Assembly (NCBI RefSeq): GCF_000716445.1
Contig: NZ_JNWK01000007.1
Coordinates: 1 to 64,000 of the forward strand
Reading direction: 5' to 3'
DNA: 64,000 bases
Origin: Streptomyces wedmorensis
Lineage (GTDB): Bacteria; Actinomycetota; Actinomycetes; Streptomycetales; Streptomycetaceae
Translations under genes and position numbers: made by a program
Shown: one piece after another, positions 42,309 to 52,169 of the stretch
How positions within the stretch are numbered: position 1 is the first letter of the stretch
Layout of the letters: every line of letters begins with the position of its first letter
Notes under the pieces: model-generated
Database searches by the model: none
What the model was told of the DNA's origin: nothing
What the model saw: the letters and a program-made list of their open reading frames with translations, nothing else

Positions 42309-43835
42309 ATGGCGAAGCACGAGCACGTACGGGTGGCGGTGATCGGATCGGGGTTCGGCGGCCTGGGCGCGGCCGTCCGGCTGCGCCGCGAGGGAATCAC
42401 CGACTTCGTGGTCCTGGAACGGGCCGACTCCGTGGGCGGCACATGGCGGGACAACAGCTACCCCGGCTGCGCCTGCGACGTACCGTCCCACCTCTACTCC
42501 TTCTCCTTCGCACCCAACCCCGACTGGCCCCGGACCTTCTCCGGACAGCGGCACATCCGGGCGTACCTGGAGCACGTCACGGACACCTTCGGCATCCGCC
42601 CCCACCTGCGGCTCGGCCACGAGGTGCTCCGGATGGAGTGGGACACCGAGGCGCTGCGCTGGGAGATCGAGACCAGCCGGGGCGCCTTCAGCGCCGACGT
42701 CGTCGTCTCCGCCACCGGACCGCTCTCCGACCCCAAGATCCCCGACATCCCGGGGCTCGCCGACTTCCCCGGCAAGGTCTTCCACTCCGCCCAGTGGGAC
42801 CACGACTACGACCTCACCGGCAAGCGCGTCGCCATGATCGGCACCGGCGCCTCCGCCATCCAGATCGTGCCCGCGATCCAGCCGAAGGTCGGGAAGCTGA
42901 CCCTCTTCCAGCGCACGCCCCCCTGGGTCATGCGCCGCATGGACCGGGCCATCACCGGACCCGAGCGCTGGCTCCACCGCACCCTGCCCGTCACCGGCAC
43001 CCTCCGCCGCGGCCTGCTCTGGGGCATCCGCGAACTCCAGGTCGGCGCCTTCACCAAGCACCCCAACGAGCTCGGACTGGTCGAGAAGCTCGCCAAGGCC
43101 AACATCGCCAAGTCCGTCAAGGACCCCGTGCTGCGGGCCAAGCTGACCCCCTCGTACCGCATCGGCTGCAAGCGGATCCTGCTCTCCAACACGTACTACC
43201 CGGCGGTCGCGCAGCCCAACGTCGACGTCGTCGCCTCCGGCCTCCGCGAGGTCCGCGGCTCGACCCTCGTCGGCGCGGACGGCACCGAGACCGAGGTCGA
43301 CGCCATCGTCTTCGGCACCGGGTTCCACGTCACCGACATGCCCATCGCCGAGCGGGTCGTCGGCGCCGAGGGACGCACCCTCGCCGAGACGTGGAAGGGC
43401 GGCATGGAGGCGCTGCGCGGCGCCACCGCCGCCGGCTTCCCCAACTTCATGACGGTCATCGGCCCCAACACGGGCCTCGGGAACTCCTCGATGATCCTCA
43501 TGATCGAGTCCCAGCTGAACTACATGGCCGACTACCTGCGCCAGCTGAACGTCCTCGGCGGCCGCGCCGCCCTCGCCGTCCGGCCCTCCGCCGTCGGCGC
43601 CTGGAACCGCAAGGTGCAGGCCCGCATGGAGCGGACCGTCTGGAAGTCCGGCGGCTGCGAGAGCTGGTACCTCGACGCCAACGGACGCAACACCACCCTG
43701 TGGCCGGGCACCACGGGCGAGTTCCGGCGCGAGACCCGGCAGGTCGACCTCTCCGAGTACGAGGTCATCCGCGCCCCCAGGACCGCACCCGCCGCCAAGG
43801 CCCGCACCCCGCGCAAGAAGGAGGCCGCCCAGTGA
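42309..43835 (+). CDS. Flavin-containing / Baeyer-Villiger-type monooxygenase
   Basis: The 508-residue protein has an FAD Rossmann motif (VAVIGSGFGGLGAAVRLRREG), the Baeyer-Villiger fingerprint FPGKVFHSAQWDHD, an NADPH Rossmann motif (VAMIGTGASAIQIVPAI) and TGFHVTDMPI. It should oxygenate ketones or heteroatoms with NADPH and O2. ATG 42309 follows GGGAGGC. The gene is first of three coupled genes (monooxygenase, hydrolase, SDR), an order like mycobacterial mymA-lipR-sadH, suggesting ketone or lipid modification. The frame upstream of 42309 contains the operator and is not coding. Confidence 0.92.
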   Translation: MAKHEHVRVAVIGSGFGGLGAAVRLRREGITDFVVLERADSVGGTWRDNSYPGCACDVPSHLYSFSFAPNPDWPRTFSGQRHIRAYLEHVTDTFGIRPHLRLGHEVLRMEWDTEALRWEIETSRGAFSADVVVSATGPLSDPKIPDIPGLADFPGKVFHSAQWDHDYDLTGKRVAMIGTGASAIQIVPAIQPKVGKLTLFQRTPPWVMRRMDRAITGPERWLHRTLPVTGTLRRGLLWGIRELQVGAFTKHPNELGLVEKLAKANIAKSVKDPVLRAKLTPSYRIGCKRILLSNTYYPAVAQPNVDVVASGLREVRGSTLVGADGTETEVDAIVFGTGFHVTDMPIAERVVGAEGRTLAETWKGGMEALRGATAAGFPNFMTVIGPNTGLGNSSMILMIESQLNYMADYLRQLNVLGGRAALAVRPSAVGAWNRKVQARMERTVWKSGGCESWYLDANGRNTTLWPGTTGEFRRETRQVDLSEYEVIRAPRTAPAAKARTPRKKEAAQ

Positions 43836-44746
43836 GCCGCCACCTGACCCCGCTGCCGGAGTCCCGCGCACTCACCGCCGTCTCCGCCGACGGCTCCCGC
43901 GTCCACGTCGAGGTGTACGGCCCCGAGGGCGCGCCCGCCGTCGTCCTCGCCCACGGCTGGACCTGCTCGATCGCCTTCTGGGCCGAGCAGATACGGTCCC
44001 TCGCCGCCGACCACCGGGTCATCGCCTACGACCAGCGCGGCCACGGCAGGTCCCCCGCGCCCGGTCCCGGCGGCTACTCCACGACGGCGCTCGCCGACGA
44101 CCTGGAGGCGGTGCTCGCGGCCACCCTCGGCCCCGGCGAGCGGGCCGTCCTCGCGGGCCACTCCATGGGCGGCATGACGATCATGGCCGCAGCCGGGCGC
44201 CCCGGCCTCCGGCAGCACGCCGCCGCGGCCCTCCTCTGCTCCACCGGGCCCTCGCGGCTGACCGCCGAGGCCACCGTCGTCCCGCTCGGGCCGGGCGCGC
44301 TGCGCAGCCGGCTGACCGCGGCCGTCCTCGGCGCGAAGGCGCCGCTCGGCCCGGTCAACGCCGTCTCGAAGAAGGTCCTCAAGTACGCGACGATGGGACC
44401 GGGAGCGGCGCCCGACCGCGTCGAGGCCTGCGCCCGGATCGTCCACGCCTGCCCCCGCGGCGCCCGCCACGGCTGGTCGCAGGTCCTCGCCGGCCTCGAC
44501 CTGGAACCGGGCGTGCGAGAGCTGCGGCTGCCGGTCGCCGTCCTCGTCGGCACCGCCGACCGGCTCACCCCGGCCGTCCACTCCCGCGCCATGGCCGAGG
44601 CACTCCCGCACTGCACGGGCCTCGTCGAACTCCCCGGCATGGGCCACATGACCCCGGTGGAGGCCCCGGAGGCCGTCACCGCACAGATCCGCGAACTGAC
44701 CCTGACGTACCTGGGCGTCAAGGAGACCGAGGAGGCAGAGGCATGA
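43832..44746 (+). CDS. Alpha/beta hydrolase
   Basis: The 304-residue protein has the alpha/beta hydrolase fold: VVLAHGWTCSIAFWAEQ (oxyanion HGW), YDQRGHGRS, the nucleophile elbow AGHSMGGMT, VLVGTADRLTP (Asp) and GMGHMTPVE (His). It could open a lactone made by the monooxygenase next door or act on other esters. GTG 43832 overlaps the monooxygenase stop, and its own stop overlaps the SDR start. No signal peptide is present. Confidence 0.9.
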   Translation: MSRHLTPLPESRALTAVSADGSRVHVEVYGPEGAPAVVLAHGWTCSIAFWAEQIRSLAADHRVIAYDQRGHGRSPAPGPGGYSTTALADDLEAVLAATLGPGERAVLAGHSMGGMTIMAAAGRPGLRQHAAAALLCSTGPSRLTAEATVVPLGPGALRSRLTAAVLGAKAPLGPVNAVSKKVLKYATMGPGAAPDRVEACARIVHACPRGARHGWSQVLAGLDLEPGVRELRLPVAVLVGTADRLTPAVHSRAMAEALPHCTGLVELPGMGHMTPVEAPEAVTAQIRELTLTYLGVKETEEAEA

Positions 44747-45633
44747 GCAGGGTGAGCCTGGAAGGACAGGTCGCGGTCGTCACCGGAGGCGCGCGTGGCG
44801 TCGGCGAACTCCTCGCCCGCAAGCTCTCCGCGCGCGGCGCGAAGATCGCGCTGGTCGGCCTGGAGCCGGAGCAGCTCAAGGAGGTCGCCGGACGGCTGCA
44901 CACCGAGGCCGACTGGTGGCACGCCGACGTCACCGACCACGAGGCGATGGCGAAGGTCGCCGCCGAGGTGAAGGAGCGGTTCGGGAAGGTCGACATCGTC
45001 GTCGCCAACGCCGGTGTCGCGGCGGGCGGTCCGTTCGTCGAGTCCGACCCGGGCGCCTGGCGGCGGGTCATCGAGGTCAACCTCATCGGCGGCGCCGTCA
45101 CGGGCCGGGCGTTCCTGCCCGTCCTCATGGAGTCCCGGGGGTACTTCCTCCAGATCGCCTCGCTCGCCGCGCTCACCCCGGCCCCGATGATGACGGCGTA
45201 CTGCGCCTCCAAGTCGGGCGTGGAGGCCTTCGCGCACAGCCTGCGCGCCGAGGTCGCGTACAAGGGCGTGAAGGTCGGCGTCGGCTACCTCTCCTGGACC
45301 GACACGGACATGGTGCGGGGCGCCGACCAGGACGACGTCATGAAGGAGCTGCGGCAGCGGCTGCCGTGGCCGGCGAACCGCACGTACCCGCTCGGCCCGG
45401 CCGTCGACCGGATCGTCGCGGGCATCGAGCGGCGCTCCGCCCATGTGTACGCGCAGTGGTGGCTGCGCGGGATGCAGTCGGTACGCGGCTACCTGCCCGG
45501 CATGATCGCGACCGTCGGACAGCGCGAGATGCGCCGCTTCGAGCCGCGGCTCGGCTCGGTCTCCAAGGGGCTCGTGGGCGCCGGGGGCGCGGCCGACGAG
45601 CAGGAGCGGACGGAGGGGACCGCCGCGCGGTAG
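44743..45633 (+). CDS. Short-chain dehydrogenase/reductase (SadH-like)
   Basis: The 296-residue SDR has TGGARGVG (NAD(P) binding), NAGVAAGG, the catalytic QIASLAALTP Ser and YCASKSGVEAF Tyr-Lys. The C-terminal extension (about residues 220-296, GMQSVRGYLPGMIATVGQRE) resembles SadH-type SDRs of actinobacteria rather than short classical forms. It probably oxidises or reduces an alcohol/ketone in the same pathway as the monooxygenase and hydrolase. ATG overlaps the hydrolase stop (ATGA). Confidence 0.9.
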   Translation: MSRVSLEGQVAVVTGGARGVGELLARKLSARGAKIALVGLEPEQLKEVAGRLHTEADWWHADVTDHEAMAKVAAEVKERFGKVDIVVANAGVAAGGPFVESDPGAWRRVIEVNLIGGAVTGRAFLPVLMESRGYFLQIASLAALTPAPMMTAYCASKSGVEAFAHSLRAEVAYKGVKVGVGYLSWTDTDMVRGADQDDVMKELRQRLPWPANRTYPLGPAVDRIVAGIERRSAHVYAQWWLRGMQSVRGYLPGMIATVGQREMRRFEPRLGSVSKGLVGAGGAADEQERTEGTAAR

Positions 45634-45742
45634 CCGTGCGTGACTGATCGAAATGCGTGGAATGTTTGCCCGTGCAAGGCTGGTCGAGGCCGGAGAGGCA
45701 TACCGCCCCGGCCGTCCCTCACCCGTCTAGGAGTGAATTTCC

Positions 45743-45928
45743 ATGGGTATGCAGGACCAGTTCAAGGACAAGGCGCAGAAGCTCAGCGAGCAGGCCAAGC
45801 AGGCCGCGGGCAAGGCGAAGGACCAGGCCTCCCAGCGCGCCTCCCAGGGTCGCGACCGCTCCGAGGAGGAGCCCCGTCGCGCCCAGCAGGAGGCCCAGGA
45901 CCGCATGGACCAGGACTACGACGCCTGA
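45743..45928 (+). CDS. Small hydrophilic CsbD-like protein
   Basis: The 61-residue protein (MGMQDQFKDKAQKLSEQAKQ at the start) is a charged, helical peptide rich in Lys, Gln, Ala and Glu, like small CsbD-type stress proteins, though the full CsbD motif is not evident. TAGGAG lies about 12 bases upstream of the ATG. It is a single-gene unit closed by a hairpin terminator. Confidence 0.75.
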   Translation: MGMQDQFKDKAQKLSEQAKQAAGKAKDQASQRASQGRDRSEEEPRRAQQEAQDRMDQDYDA

Positions 45929-45945
45929 CGTCGCCCGTCCTTGAA

Positions 45946-45978
45946 GAAGGCGCACCCGGCATCACCGGGTGCGCCTTC
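45946..45978. terminator. Bidirectional hairpin terminator
   Basis: GAAGGCGCACCCGG (45946-45959) pairs perfectly with 45965-45978 around CATCA, between the small hydrophilic protein and the convergent FG-GAP gene. Confidence 0.85.
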
Positions 45979-45997
45979 GCGTGTGCGTACGGCCTGG

Positions 45998-48148
45998 TCA
46001 GGCGACGCTGTTGTACGGGCCGCCGCCGAAGGTCAGGCCCGCGAGCTGCGCGCCGGACAGCGGGCTCGACCAGTTGCCCGTGCCGCGGTAGAGGTAGGCC
46101 TCCGTCGCCTTGAAGCCGACCAGGTCGGGGCGCCCGTCCCGGTTCGCGTCGCCGACGCCGACGAGGTGCTGGTACGCGTTCCAGCCGCCGCCCACCTTCG
46201 TGCGGGCGGCGAAGGTGCCGTCGCCCTTGCCGAGGTACTGCCAGAGGACGCCCGTCGTGTCACGGGCGTACAGGTCGCCGGCCGCTCCGCCCGCGACGTT
46301 CCCGACGGCGGTCAGCTGGTTGTAGACGCCCCAGCCGTTGCCGATCTTCTTCCGGGGGCCGAAGGGCGCGGTGGCGGAGCCCGTACCCGGGTAGAGGTAC
46401 AGGTCGCCCGCCTTGTCGGTGGCGACCAGGTCGGCCCGCCCGTCCCCGGTCAGGTCGCTTCCGCCGGCGATCTGGTGGAAGGCCTGCCAGCCGGTGCCGA
46501 TCTTCGTACGGCCGCCGAAACCGCCGCGTCCGTTGCCCTGGTACAGCCACAGCGCGCCGGACGGCTCCCGCGCGATGACGTCGCCGACGTTCGAGCCCGC
46601 GATGTCGCCGGTGGCCTCGATCCGGTCGTAGACCTGCCAGCCCGTGCCGATCAGCTGGTACGGGTCGGCCCACAGCTGCTGGTCGTACCCCGTGTCGGCC
46701 CGCCACAGGCGGCCAGAGCCGTCGCGGAGGAGCACGTCGGGGGCGCCGTTGTCGTCGAAGTCGTGCGGCTTGGGCGTGCGGGTCGCCGTGAAGCCGCCGG
46801 AGGCGGTGGCGGCCGGGCCGATGCCGTTGAGCGGACGGGCGGTCAGCTGCCAGGTGTAGTCGCCGTTGTACTCGCCCCGCCAGTCGAAGGTCGTGCTCGG
46901 CTTGCCCTGCGGGTAGTCGTAGACCGTGTGGGTCTGGCCGGTCCGTGTGTGCCGCATGGTGAGCGTGACCTCGGTCCTGCTCTGCGACAGGTTCCAGGTG
47001 AAGAACGCCGTCCCGGCGTTCTTGTCGAGGTCGACCGTGGCGGGGATGTCGTTGCCCGTGATCTCCAGCCGGGTGGGCTCGCCCGTGATCGCCTCCAGGG
47101 TGACGACCGGAGTGTCGTTCTCCGTCGCGGTGATCTTGTACATGCCCTCGCCCTGGTCGACGCTGCCGCCGCGCACGTGGAGGCTGCCGTCACCGGCGGT
47201 GGCGGACGAGGTCAGGTGGTCGAGCAGCTTCACCGACTTCGTCTCGGCGTCCGGGTTGTACGCGGTGAGGGCGTACTGCGGGCCCGGACCGTAGGAGAAA
47301 CCACCGGCCTCGCCGTACACGACCCAACCGCCGACCAGGCTCACCTTGAGGTCGTTCGACGGCGCGTCGGCGACCGGGATCTCCTCGACGGCGTCCGTGG
47401 CGCGGTTCAGGCGGAAGATCGAGGGTGTGGAGGTGCCGACGCCCGTGGTCCAGGCGACGTGCGTCGCGGAGACGGCCTTGATCTCGGCACCCGCCGGGTG
47501 TTCGTGGATCTCCTTGACCTCGTCGGTGGCGAGGTTCAGCAGACCCCACTTCCTCACGCCGTCCACGGTGAACCGGATCAGGGCGTCGTCGGCGGTGCCG
47601 GGCGAGACCGTGATCAAGGTGGCGCCGGTGGGCAGGCCGGCGACGGGGACGGTGCCGCCCGCCTTGCTGTGCTTGCGCAGATCGGGGCCCACGGTGGTGA
47701 ACAGGGCGTCCGCGGCCGAGCCGACGAAGACGGTCGGGGTGGCGGCCAGCGGGTCCCAACCGATCTGGTAGCTCGACATGGTCGTCAGGTCCCGGACGGT
47801 GACCATGTTCGTGCCCTTGAGGATCAGGTAGTCGTTGGTCCGGGTCGACCGCAGGTAGGTCGGGCCGGTGTAGCCCTGCCCGCTGTCCTGCCCGTACCAG
47901 GCGAAGCGCTTGATGTTGCTGCCGACGGTCTGGGTGAGGAAGCCCTTCACCCCGGCGTCGAGCAGCGTGGAGTTCTTGGGGTACGCGAAGGGGGTCGCGG
48001 TGGTCGCCGCCGCGTCGGCAGACTGCGCGGCGGGGGACGCGGGGGCGGCGGTCGCCGGGACGGTCAGCGCGCCCGCGCCGAGGGTGACGGCGAGGACGGT
48101 GGTGACGGCGGCGGCGAGGCGCCGCCGGGTCGAGCGGGCGTGAGGCAC
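45998..48148 (-). CDS. Secreted FG-GAP/VCBS repeat protein
   Basis: The 716-residue protein has a signal peptide (RRRLAAAVTTVLAVTLGAGA, cleavage near TAAPA), an N-terminal beta-propeller-like half with no clear motif, and a C-terminal half of FG-GAP/VCBS-type repeats (DFDDNGAPDVLLRDGSGRLW, DLTGDGRADLVATDKAGDLY, DANRDGRPDLVGFKATEAY) whose DxDxDG-like loops can bind calcium. It is likely a cell-wall or extracellular binding protein. GTG 48148 is preferred because GGGAGGAA lies 7 bases upstream; an upstream start at 48190 is possible. No enzymatic motif is seen. Confidence 0.85.
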   Translation of the reverse strand: MPHARSTRRRLAAAVTTVLAVTLGAGALTVPATAAPASPAAQSADAAATTATPFAYPKNSTLLDAGVKGFLTQTVGSNIKRFAWYGQDSGQGYTGPTYLRSTRTNDYLILKGTNMVTVRDLTTMSSYQIGWDPLAATPTVFVGSAADALFTTVGPDLRKHSKAGGTVPVAGLPTGATLITVSPGTADDALIRFTVDGVRKWGLLNLATDEVKEIHEHPAGAEIKAVSATHVAWTTGVGTSTPSIFRLNRATDAVEEIPVADAPSNDLKVSLVGGWVVYGEAGGFSYGPGPQYALTAYNPDAETKSVKLLDHLTSSATAGDGSLHVRGGSVDQGEGMYKITATENDTPVVTLEAITGEPTRLEITGNDIPATVDLDKNAGTAFFTWNLSQSRTEVTLTMRHTRTGQTHTVYDYPQGKPSTTFDWRGEYNGDYTWQLTARPLNGIGPAATASGGFTATRTPKPHDFDDNGAPDVLLRDGSGRLWRADTGYDQQLWADPYQLIGTGWQVYDRIEATGDIAGSNVGDVIAREPSGALWLYQGNGRGGFGGRTKIGTGWQAFHQIAGGSDLTGDGRADLVATDKAGDLYLYPGTGSATAPFGPRKKIGNGWGVYNQLTAVGNVAGGAAGDLYARDTTGVLWQYLGKGDGTFAARTKVGGGWNAYQHLVGVGDANRDGRPDLVGFKATEAYLYRGTGNWSSPLSGAQLAGLTFGGGPYNSVA

Positions 48149-48366
48149 GTTCGGTTTCCTCCCAGAGCACTGGCGCACCGTGCGCCACACCGGTTCTGAC
48201 TCACCAGGTGACGAAAAGTTGTGCGAGTGAGTGACTGATTTTCGAGATCGTCCGTGACGGCTGTAGCCCCGGCACCGGTCGTGACCGCCTCGTGGCGTGG
48301 TCGCGCCGGGAATCGTGGCGCGTAACTCCCGCGCGTCCGGCGCCGGATCTTCGTACCGTGAGCGCC

Positions 48367-48855
48367 ATGGCCGTACTTGAGCGACTCCGACCCGACCACG
48401 CGCCCGCCCTGCTCGCCTTCGAGCGGGAGAACCGGGGGTACTTCGCCGCGTCCGTGCCCGACCGGGGGGACGCGTACTTCGCCGAGTTCGAGGACCGGCA
48501 CCGGGCGCTGCTCGACGAGCAGGAGACCGGCACGATCCACTTCCACGTCCTCGTGGGGGAGGGCGGGGCGATCCTCGGGCGTTTCAACCTGGTCGACGTC
48601 GCCGACGGAGGTGCCGAACTGGGCTACCGGGTGGCCGAGCAGGCCGCCGGGCGCGGTCTCGCGACGGCCGGGGTGCGGGAGGTGTGCCGGCTGGCGCGCG
48701 AGGAGTACGGGCTCAGCCGGCTGACCGCCGTCACGACCCTCGACAACGCGGGGTCGAGGGCCGTGCTCGGGCGGGTCGGCTTCGGCGCGGTGGGCAGTGT
48801 GACGCTCGCCGGACAGGCCGGTGCCGCCTACGAGCTGGACCTCCTGTCGGTCTAG
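48367..48855 (+). CDS. GNAT family N-acetyltransferase (RimJ-like)
   Basis: The 162-residue protein has a RimJ/RimL-like GNAT fold: LERLRPDHAPALLAFERENR, ELGYRVAEQAAGRGLATAGV (acetyl-CoA loop) and AVTTLDNAGSRAVLGRVGFG. The substrate is unknown. The start ATG 48367 may be preceded by an in-frame GTG at 48358. Its TAG stop overlaps the stop of the convergent tricorn gene in a shared CTAG (48852-48855). Confidence 0.88.
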   Translation: MAVLERLRPDHAPALLAFERENRGYFAASVPDRGDAYFAEFEDRHRALLDEQETGTIHFHVLVGEGGAILGRFNLVDVADGGAELGYRVAEQAAGRGLATAGVREVCRLAREEYGLSRLTAVTTLDNAGSRAVLGRVGFGAVGSVTLAGQAGAAYELDLLSV

Positions 48856-51800
48856 GCCTCCGGCCGCGGCGGCAGTTTCGGGCGGGAACGGTCGGGGAGG
48901 CCCTCGTAGCCGGGAGGACTGGCGGCGGGGGTCTCGTCGAGCAGGGCGAGGGCGACGTGGACGGCGTCGTCGAGCTGGGCGTGCCGGCCCTCGGCCCAGT
49001 CGAGGGGGGTGCGGAGGACGGCGAGGTCGGGTTCGACGCCGTGGTTCTCCAGGGACCAGCCGTACTCGGGGAACCAGGCCGCGTTCATCGGGACGGTGAT
49101 CTGGGTGCCGTCGCCGAGCCGGTGACGGCCGGTCATGCCGACCACCCCGCCCCAGGTGCGCTGCCCGACGACGGGTCCGAGGCCGAGCAGCTTGAACGCG
49201 GCGGTGATCATGTCGCCGTCGGACGAGGTGGCCTCGTCGGCGAGGGCGACGACGGGGCCGCGCGGGGCGTTGGAGGCGTACGCGACGGGCTGGGCGTTGC
49301 GGGTGAGGTCCCAGCCGAGGATCTTGCGGGTGAGCTTCTCGACGACGAGCTCGCTGATGTTGCCGCCGGCGTTGCCCCGCACGTCGACGATGAGCGCGGG
49401 CCGGGAGACCTCCATGCGCAGGTCGCGGTTGAACTGCGCCCAGCCGGAGCCGCCCATGTCGGGGATGTGGAGGTAGCCGCAGCGGCCGCCGCTGACCTTC
49501 CTGACGACGGCCCGGCGTTTGGCGACCCAGTCCTGGTAGCGGAGCGGGCGTTCGTCGACGAGCGGGACGACGGCTACGCGGCGGGCCCTGCCCTCGCCCT
49601 CGGGGGTGAAGGTGAGCTCGACGGTGGTGCCGCCGGTGCCGGAGAGCAGCGGGTAGGGGCCGGCGACCGGGTCGACGGGCCGGCCGTCGACGTGGGTGAG
49701 GACGGCGCCCTCGCGGATGCCGGTGCCGGCCAGCGGGGAGCGGGCCTTGGAGTCGGAGGACTCGCCGGGCAGGATCCGCTTCACCGTCCAGCCGGCCTCG
49801 CGGGGCACGAGGTTGGCGCCGAGGAGGCCCATCGGCCGCTGGTAGTGCGGGGGTCCCTCGTTGCGGCGGGCGGGGGTGACGTAGGCGTGCGAGGTGCCGA
49901 GTTCGCCCATGACCTCGCGCAGCAGGTCGGCGAACTCGTCGGGGGAGGAGACCCGTTCGACGAGCGGCCGGTACTGGTCGAGGACGGCCTCCCAGTCGAC
50001 GCCGCCCATTTCGGGCTCCCAGAAGTAGGCGCGGACGATCCGGCCGGCCTCGTCGAAGGCCTGCCGCCACTCGGCGCCGGGGACGACCTCGTGGAGGATG
50101 CGCCGCAGGTCCAGGTAGACGGTGGAGTCGCCGTCCCCGGACTCGGTGGCGGGGACCGCCCGCAGCTCGCCCTCGTCGGCGACGACGAGCCGGGTGCCGT
50201 CGCCGCTGACCGCGAACCAGTCGAGGTCCTTGGCGAGTTCCGTCTTGCGGGCCTTGGTGATGGTGAAGTGCTCGAGGGTGGGGCGGCCCGAGGTGTCGGC
50301 CGGGTTGGCGAAGGTCTCGCCGAGCGCGCCGGAGATGGGCCAGCGCAGCCAGACCAGGCCGCCGCCGTTGACCGGGTGCAGGGCGGAGTACTTGGAGGCG
50401 GCGACCGGGAACGGGGTGACGCGGTCGGGGAGTCCCTCGATCTCGACGGTGACCGTGCCGTCCCCGGTGTCCGTCTCGTCGTCGGCGGGGTCGAGGCCGC
50501 CGGCCGCCGGCCGCCCGTCGGGGAGCAGCGCGAACGGCGAGGGCGTGGCGGAGGAGAGCGGGACGAGGTAGGGGCGGCAGCCGAGCGGGAACGACAGGTC
50601 GCCGGTGTGCACGTCGTACACCGGGTCGAAGCCGCGCCAGGACAGGAAGGCGAGGTAGCGGCCGTCGCGGGTGAAGACCGGGTTCTCGTCCTCGAAGCGT
50701 CCGTTGGTGACGTCGACGACGGTACGGGCGCCGGGGCCGGAGATGCGGGCCATCTTGATGGAGCGCAGGGAGCGGCCGATGCCGGGGTGGGACCAGGTGA
50801 GCCAGTCGCCGTCGGGGGAGAAGGCGAGGTCGCGTACGGGGCCGTTGACGGACCTGATCAGTTCGGTGACCTCGCCGTTGGACTCCTCGGTGGCGTCGAG
50901 GAGGAGGAGCCGGCCGTCGTGGGAGGCGATGGCGAGCCGCTCGCCGTCCGGGTCGGCGATCAGTTCCTCGACCCGGCCGAGATCGCCCGAGGCGAGCCGG
51001 CGCGGCGGCCGGTCGCCGCTGGCGCGGGGCAGGTAGGCGACCTCGACGGCGTCCTCGCCCTCGGCGTCGGTGACGTACGCGACCTGGCCGCCGCTGCCGA
51101 GCATCTCGGGCAGCCGGACGCGCACGCCCGGCTCGTCGATGATCGTGCGGGCCGGGCCGTCGCGGTGGGTGAGCCAGTACAGGCTGCCGCGTACGGAGAC
51201 GGCGCTGGCCCGGCCGGTCTCGTCGACGGAGAGCGCGTCGATGTGGTGGGCGGCCGGCACCTGGTAGGCGCGGCGGCCGACGCGCTGGCCGCCGAGCCGG
51301 ACCTCCAGCTTCCGGGGCCGGGAGTCGGCGGTGAGGGCGTCGACGATCCACAGCTCGCCGGCGCACTGGTAGACGACCCGGCGGCCGTCGCTGGAGGCGT
51401 GCCGGGCGTAGAACTCGTCGTGGTCGGTGTGGCGGCGCAGGTCGGTGCCGTCGGGCAGGCAGGAGTAGAGGTTGCCGATGCCCTCGTGGTCGGAGAGGAA
51501 GGCGATCCGTCCGTCGACGGCCATGGGGCAGTCGAGGTGGCCGTCGATGTCGGCGAGCAGCCGCTCGCCGTGCAGCCAGAGGCGTCCGGTGGCGCCGCCC
51601 AGGTACCGCTTCCAGGCGGCGGGTTCGTGCGGCGGCTTGCCGGTGAGCAGGAGGGTGCGGCGCTCGGCGCCGTTGCCGGCGGCGTCGGTGTGGCCGCAGA
51701 CGACGGGGTCGTCGGTGACGGCGATGTCGGAGACCGGGCCCCAGGGCATGCGGAGGCCGGGGGAGCCGTCGGTGGGGACGGTGTAGGCCCAGGAGTAGTA

Positions 51801-52169
51801 CGAGAACGGCTGCCCGTGCGAGGAGACGGCGAGGATGTCGGACCGGCCGTCCTTGTCGGGGGGCGTCCAGCCGCAGACCCGGGTGTCCGTCGAGCCCCAG
51901 TAGCCGAGCCGCCGGGCGGGCCCGCCGTCGACCGGCACGAGGTGGATCTCGGGGTCGAGGCTGCGCCAGTTCGTGTACGCGATGTGGCGGCCGTCCGGCG
52001 AGAAGCGTGGATGGCCGACCCGCGTGCGGTCGACGGTGAGGCGCCAGGCCCGGCCGGGGCGGTCGCCCTCGGGGACGAGCGGGGCGATCCAGAGGTCGTC
52101 CTCGGCGACGAAGCACAGCAGGTCGTCGTGGAGGTGCGGAAAACGGAGATACGCGACGTCGTCACTCAC
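48852..52169 (-). CDS. Tricorn-type protease (peptidase S41)
   Basis: The 1105-residue cytoplasmic protease has an N-terminal beta-propeller region (YLRFPHLHDDLLCFVAEDDLW, WD40/TolB-like blades to about residue 650), a PDZ domain (GTGIREGAVLTHVDGRPV) and a C-terminal S41 domain. The catalytic His lies in LGTSHAYVTP and the Ser in LADEATSSDGDMI. Tricorn trims peptides released by the proteasome to small oligopeptides. GTG 52169 lies right next to AGGAG, an unusually tight spacing. It is divergent from the TetR-MMPL unit. Confidence 0.95.
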   Translation of the reverse strand: MSDDVAYLRFPHLHDDLLCFVAEDDLWIAPLVPEGDRPGRAWRLTVDRTRVGHPRFSPDGRHIAYTNWRSLDPEIHLVPVDGGPARRLGYWGSTDTRVCGWTPPDKDGRSDILAVSSHGQPFSYYSWAYTVPTDGSPGLRMPWGPVSDIAVTDDPVVCGHTDAAGNGAERRTLLLTGKPPHEPAAWKRYLGGATGRLWLHGERLLADIDGHLDCPMAVDGRIAFLSDHEGIGNLYSCLPDGTDLRRHTDHDEFYARHASSDGRRVVYQCAGELWIVDALTADSRPRKLEVRLGGQRVGRRAYQVPAAHHIDALSVDETGRASAVSVRGSLYWLTHRDGPARTIIDEPGVRVRLPEMLGSGGQVAYVTDAEGEDAVEVAYLPRASGDRPPRRLASGDLGRVEELIADPDGERLAIASHDGRLLLLDATEESNGEVTELIRSVNGPVRDLAFSPDGDWLTWSHPGIGRSLRSIKMARISGPGARTVVDVTNGRFEDENPVFTRDGRYLAFLSWRGFDPVYDVHTGDLSFPLGCRPYLVPLSSATPSPFALLPDGRPAAGGLDPADDETDTGDGTVTVEIEGLPDRVTPFPVAASKYSALHPVNGGGLVWLRWPISGALGETFANPADTSGRPTLEHFTITKARKTELAKDLDWFAVSGDGTRLVVADEGELRAVPATESGDGDSTVYLDLRRILHEVVPGAEWRQAFDEAGRIVRAYFWEPEMGGVDWEAVLDQYRPLVERVSSPDEFADLLREVMGELGTSHAYVTPARRNEGPPHYQRPMGLLGANLVPREAGWTVKRILPGESSDSKARSPLAGTGIREGAVLTHVDGRPVDPVAGPYPLLSGTGGTTVELTFTPEGEGRARRVAVVPLVDERPLRYQDWVAKRRAVVRKVSGGRCGYLHIPDMGGSGWAQFNRDLRMEVSRPALIVDVRGNAGGNISELVVEKLTRKILGWDLTRNAQPVAYASNAPRGPVVALADEATSSDGDMITAAFKLLGLGPVVGQRTWGGVVGMTGRHRLGDGTQITVPMNAAWFPEYGWSLENHGVEPDLAVLRTPLDWAEGRHAQLDDAVHVALALLDETPAASPPGYEGLPDRSRPKLPPRPEA

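Noticed and set aside
45634..45742. SigB-type promoter for the small hydrophilic protein
   Set aside because: A GTTT-like element is present but no GGGTAT element at the right spacing.
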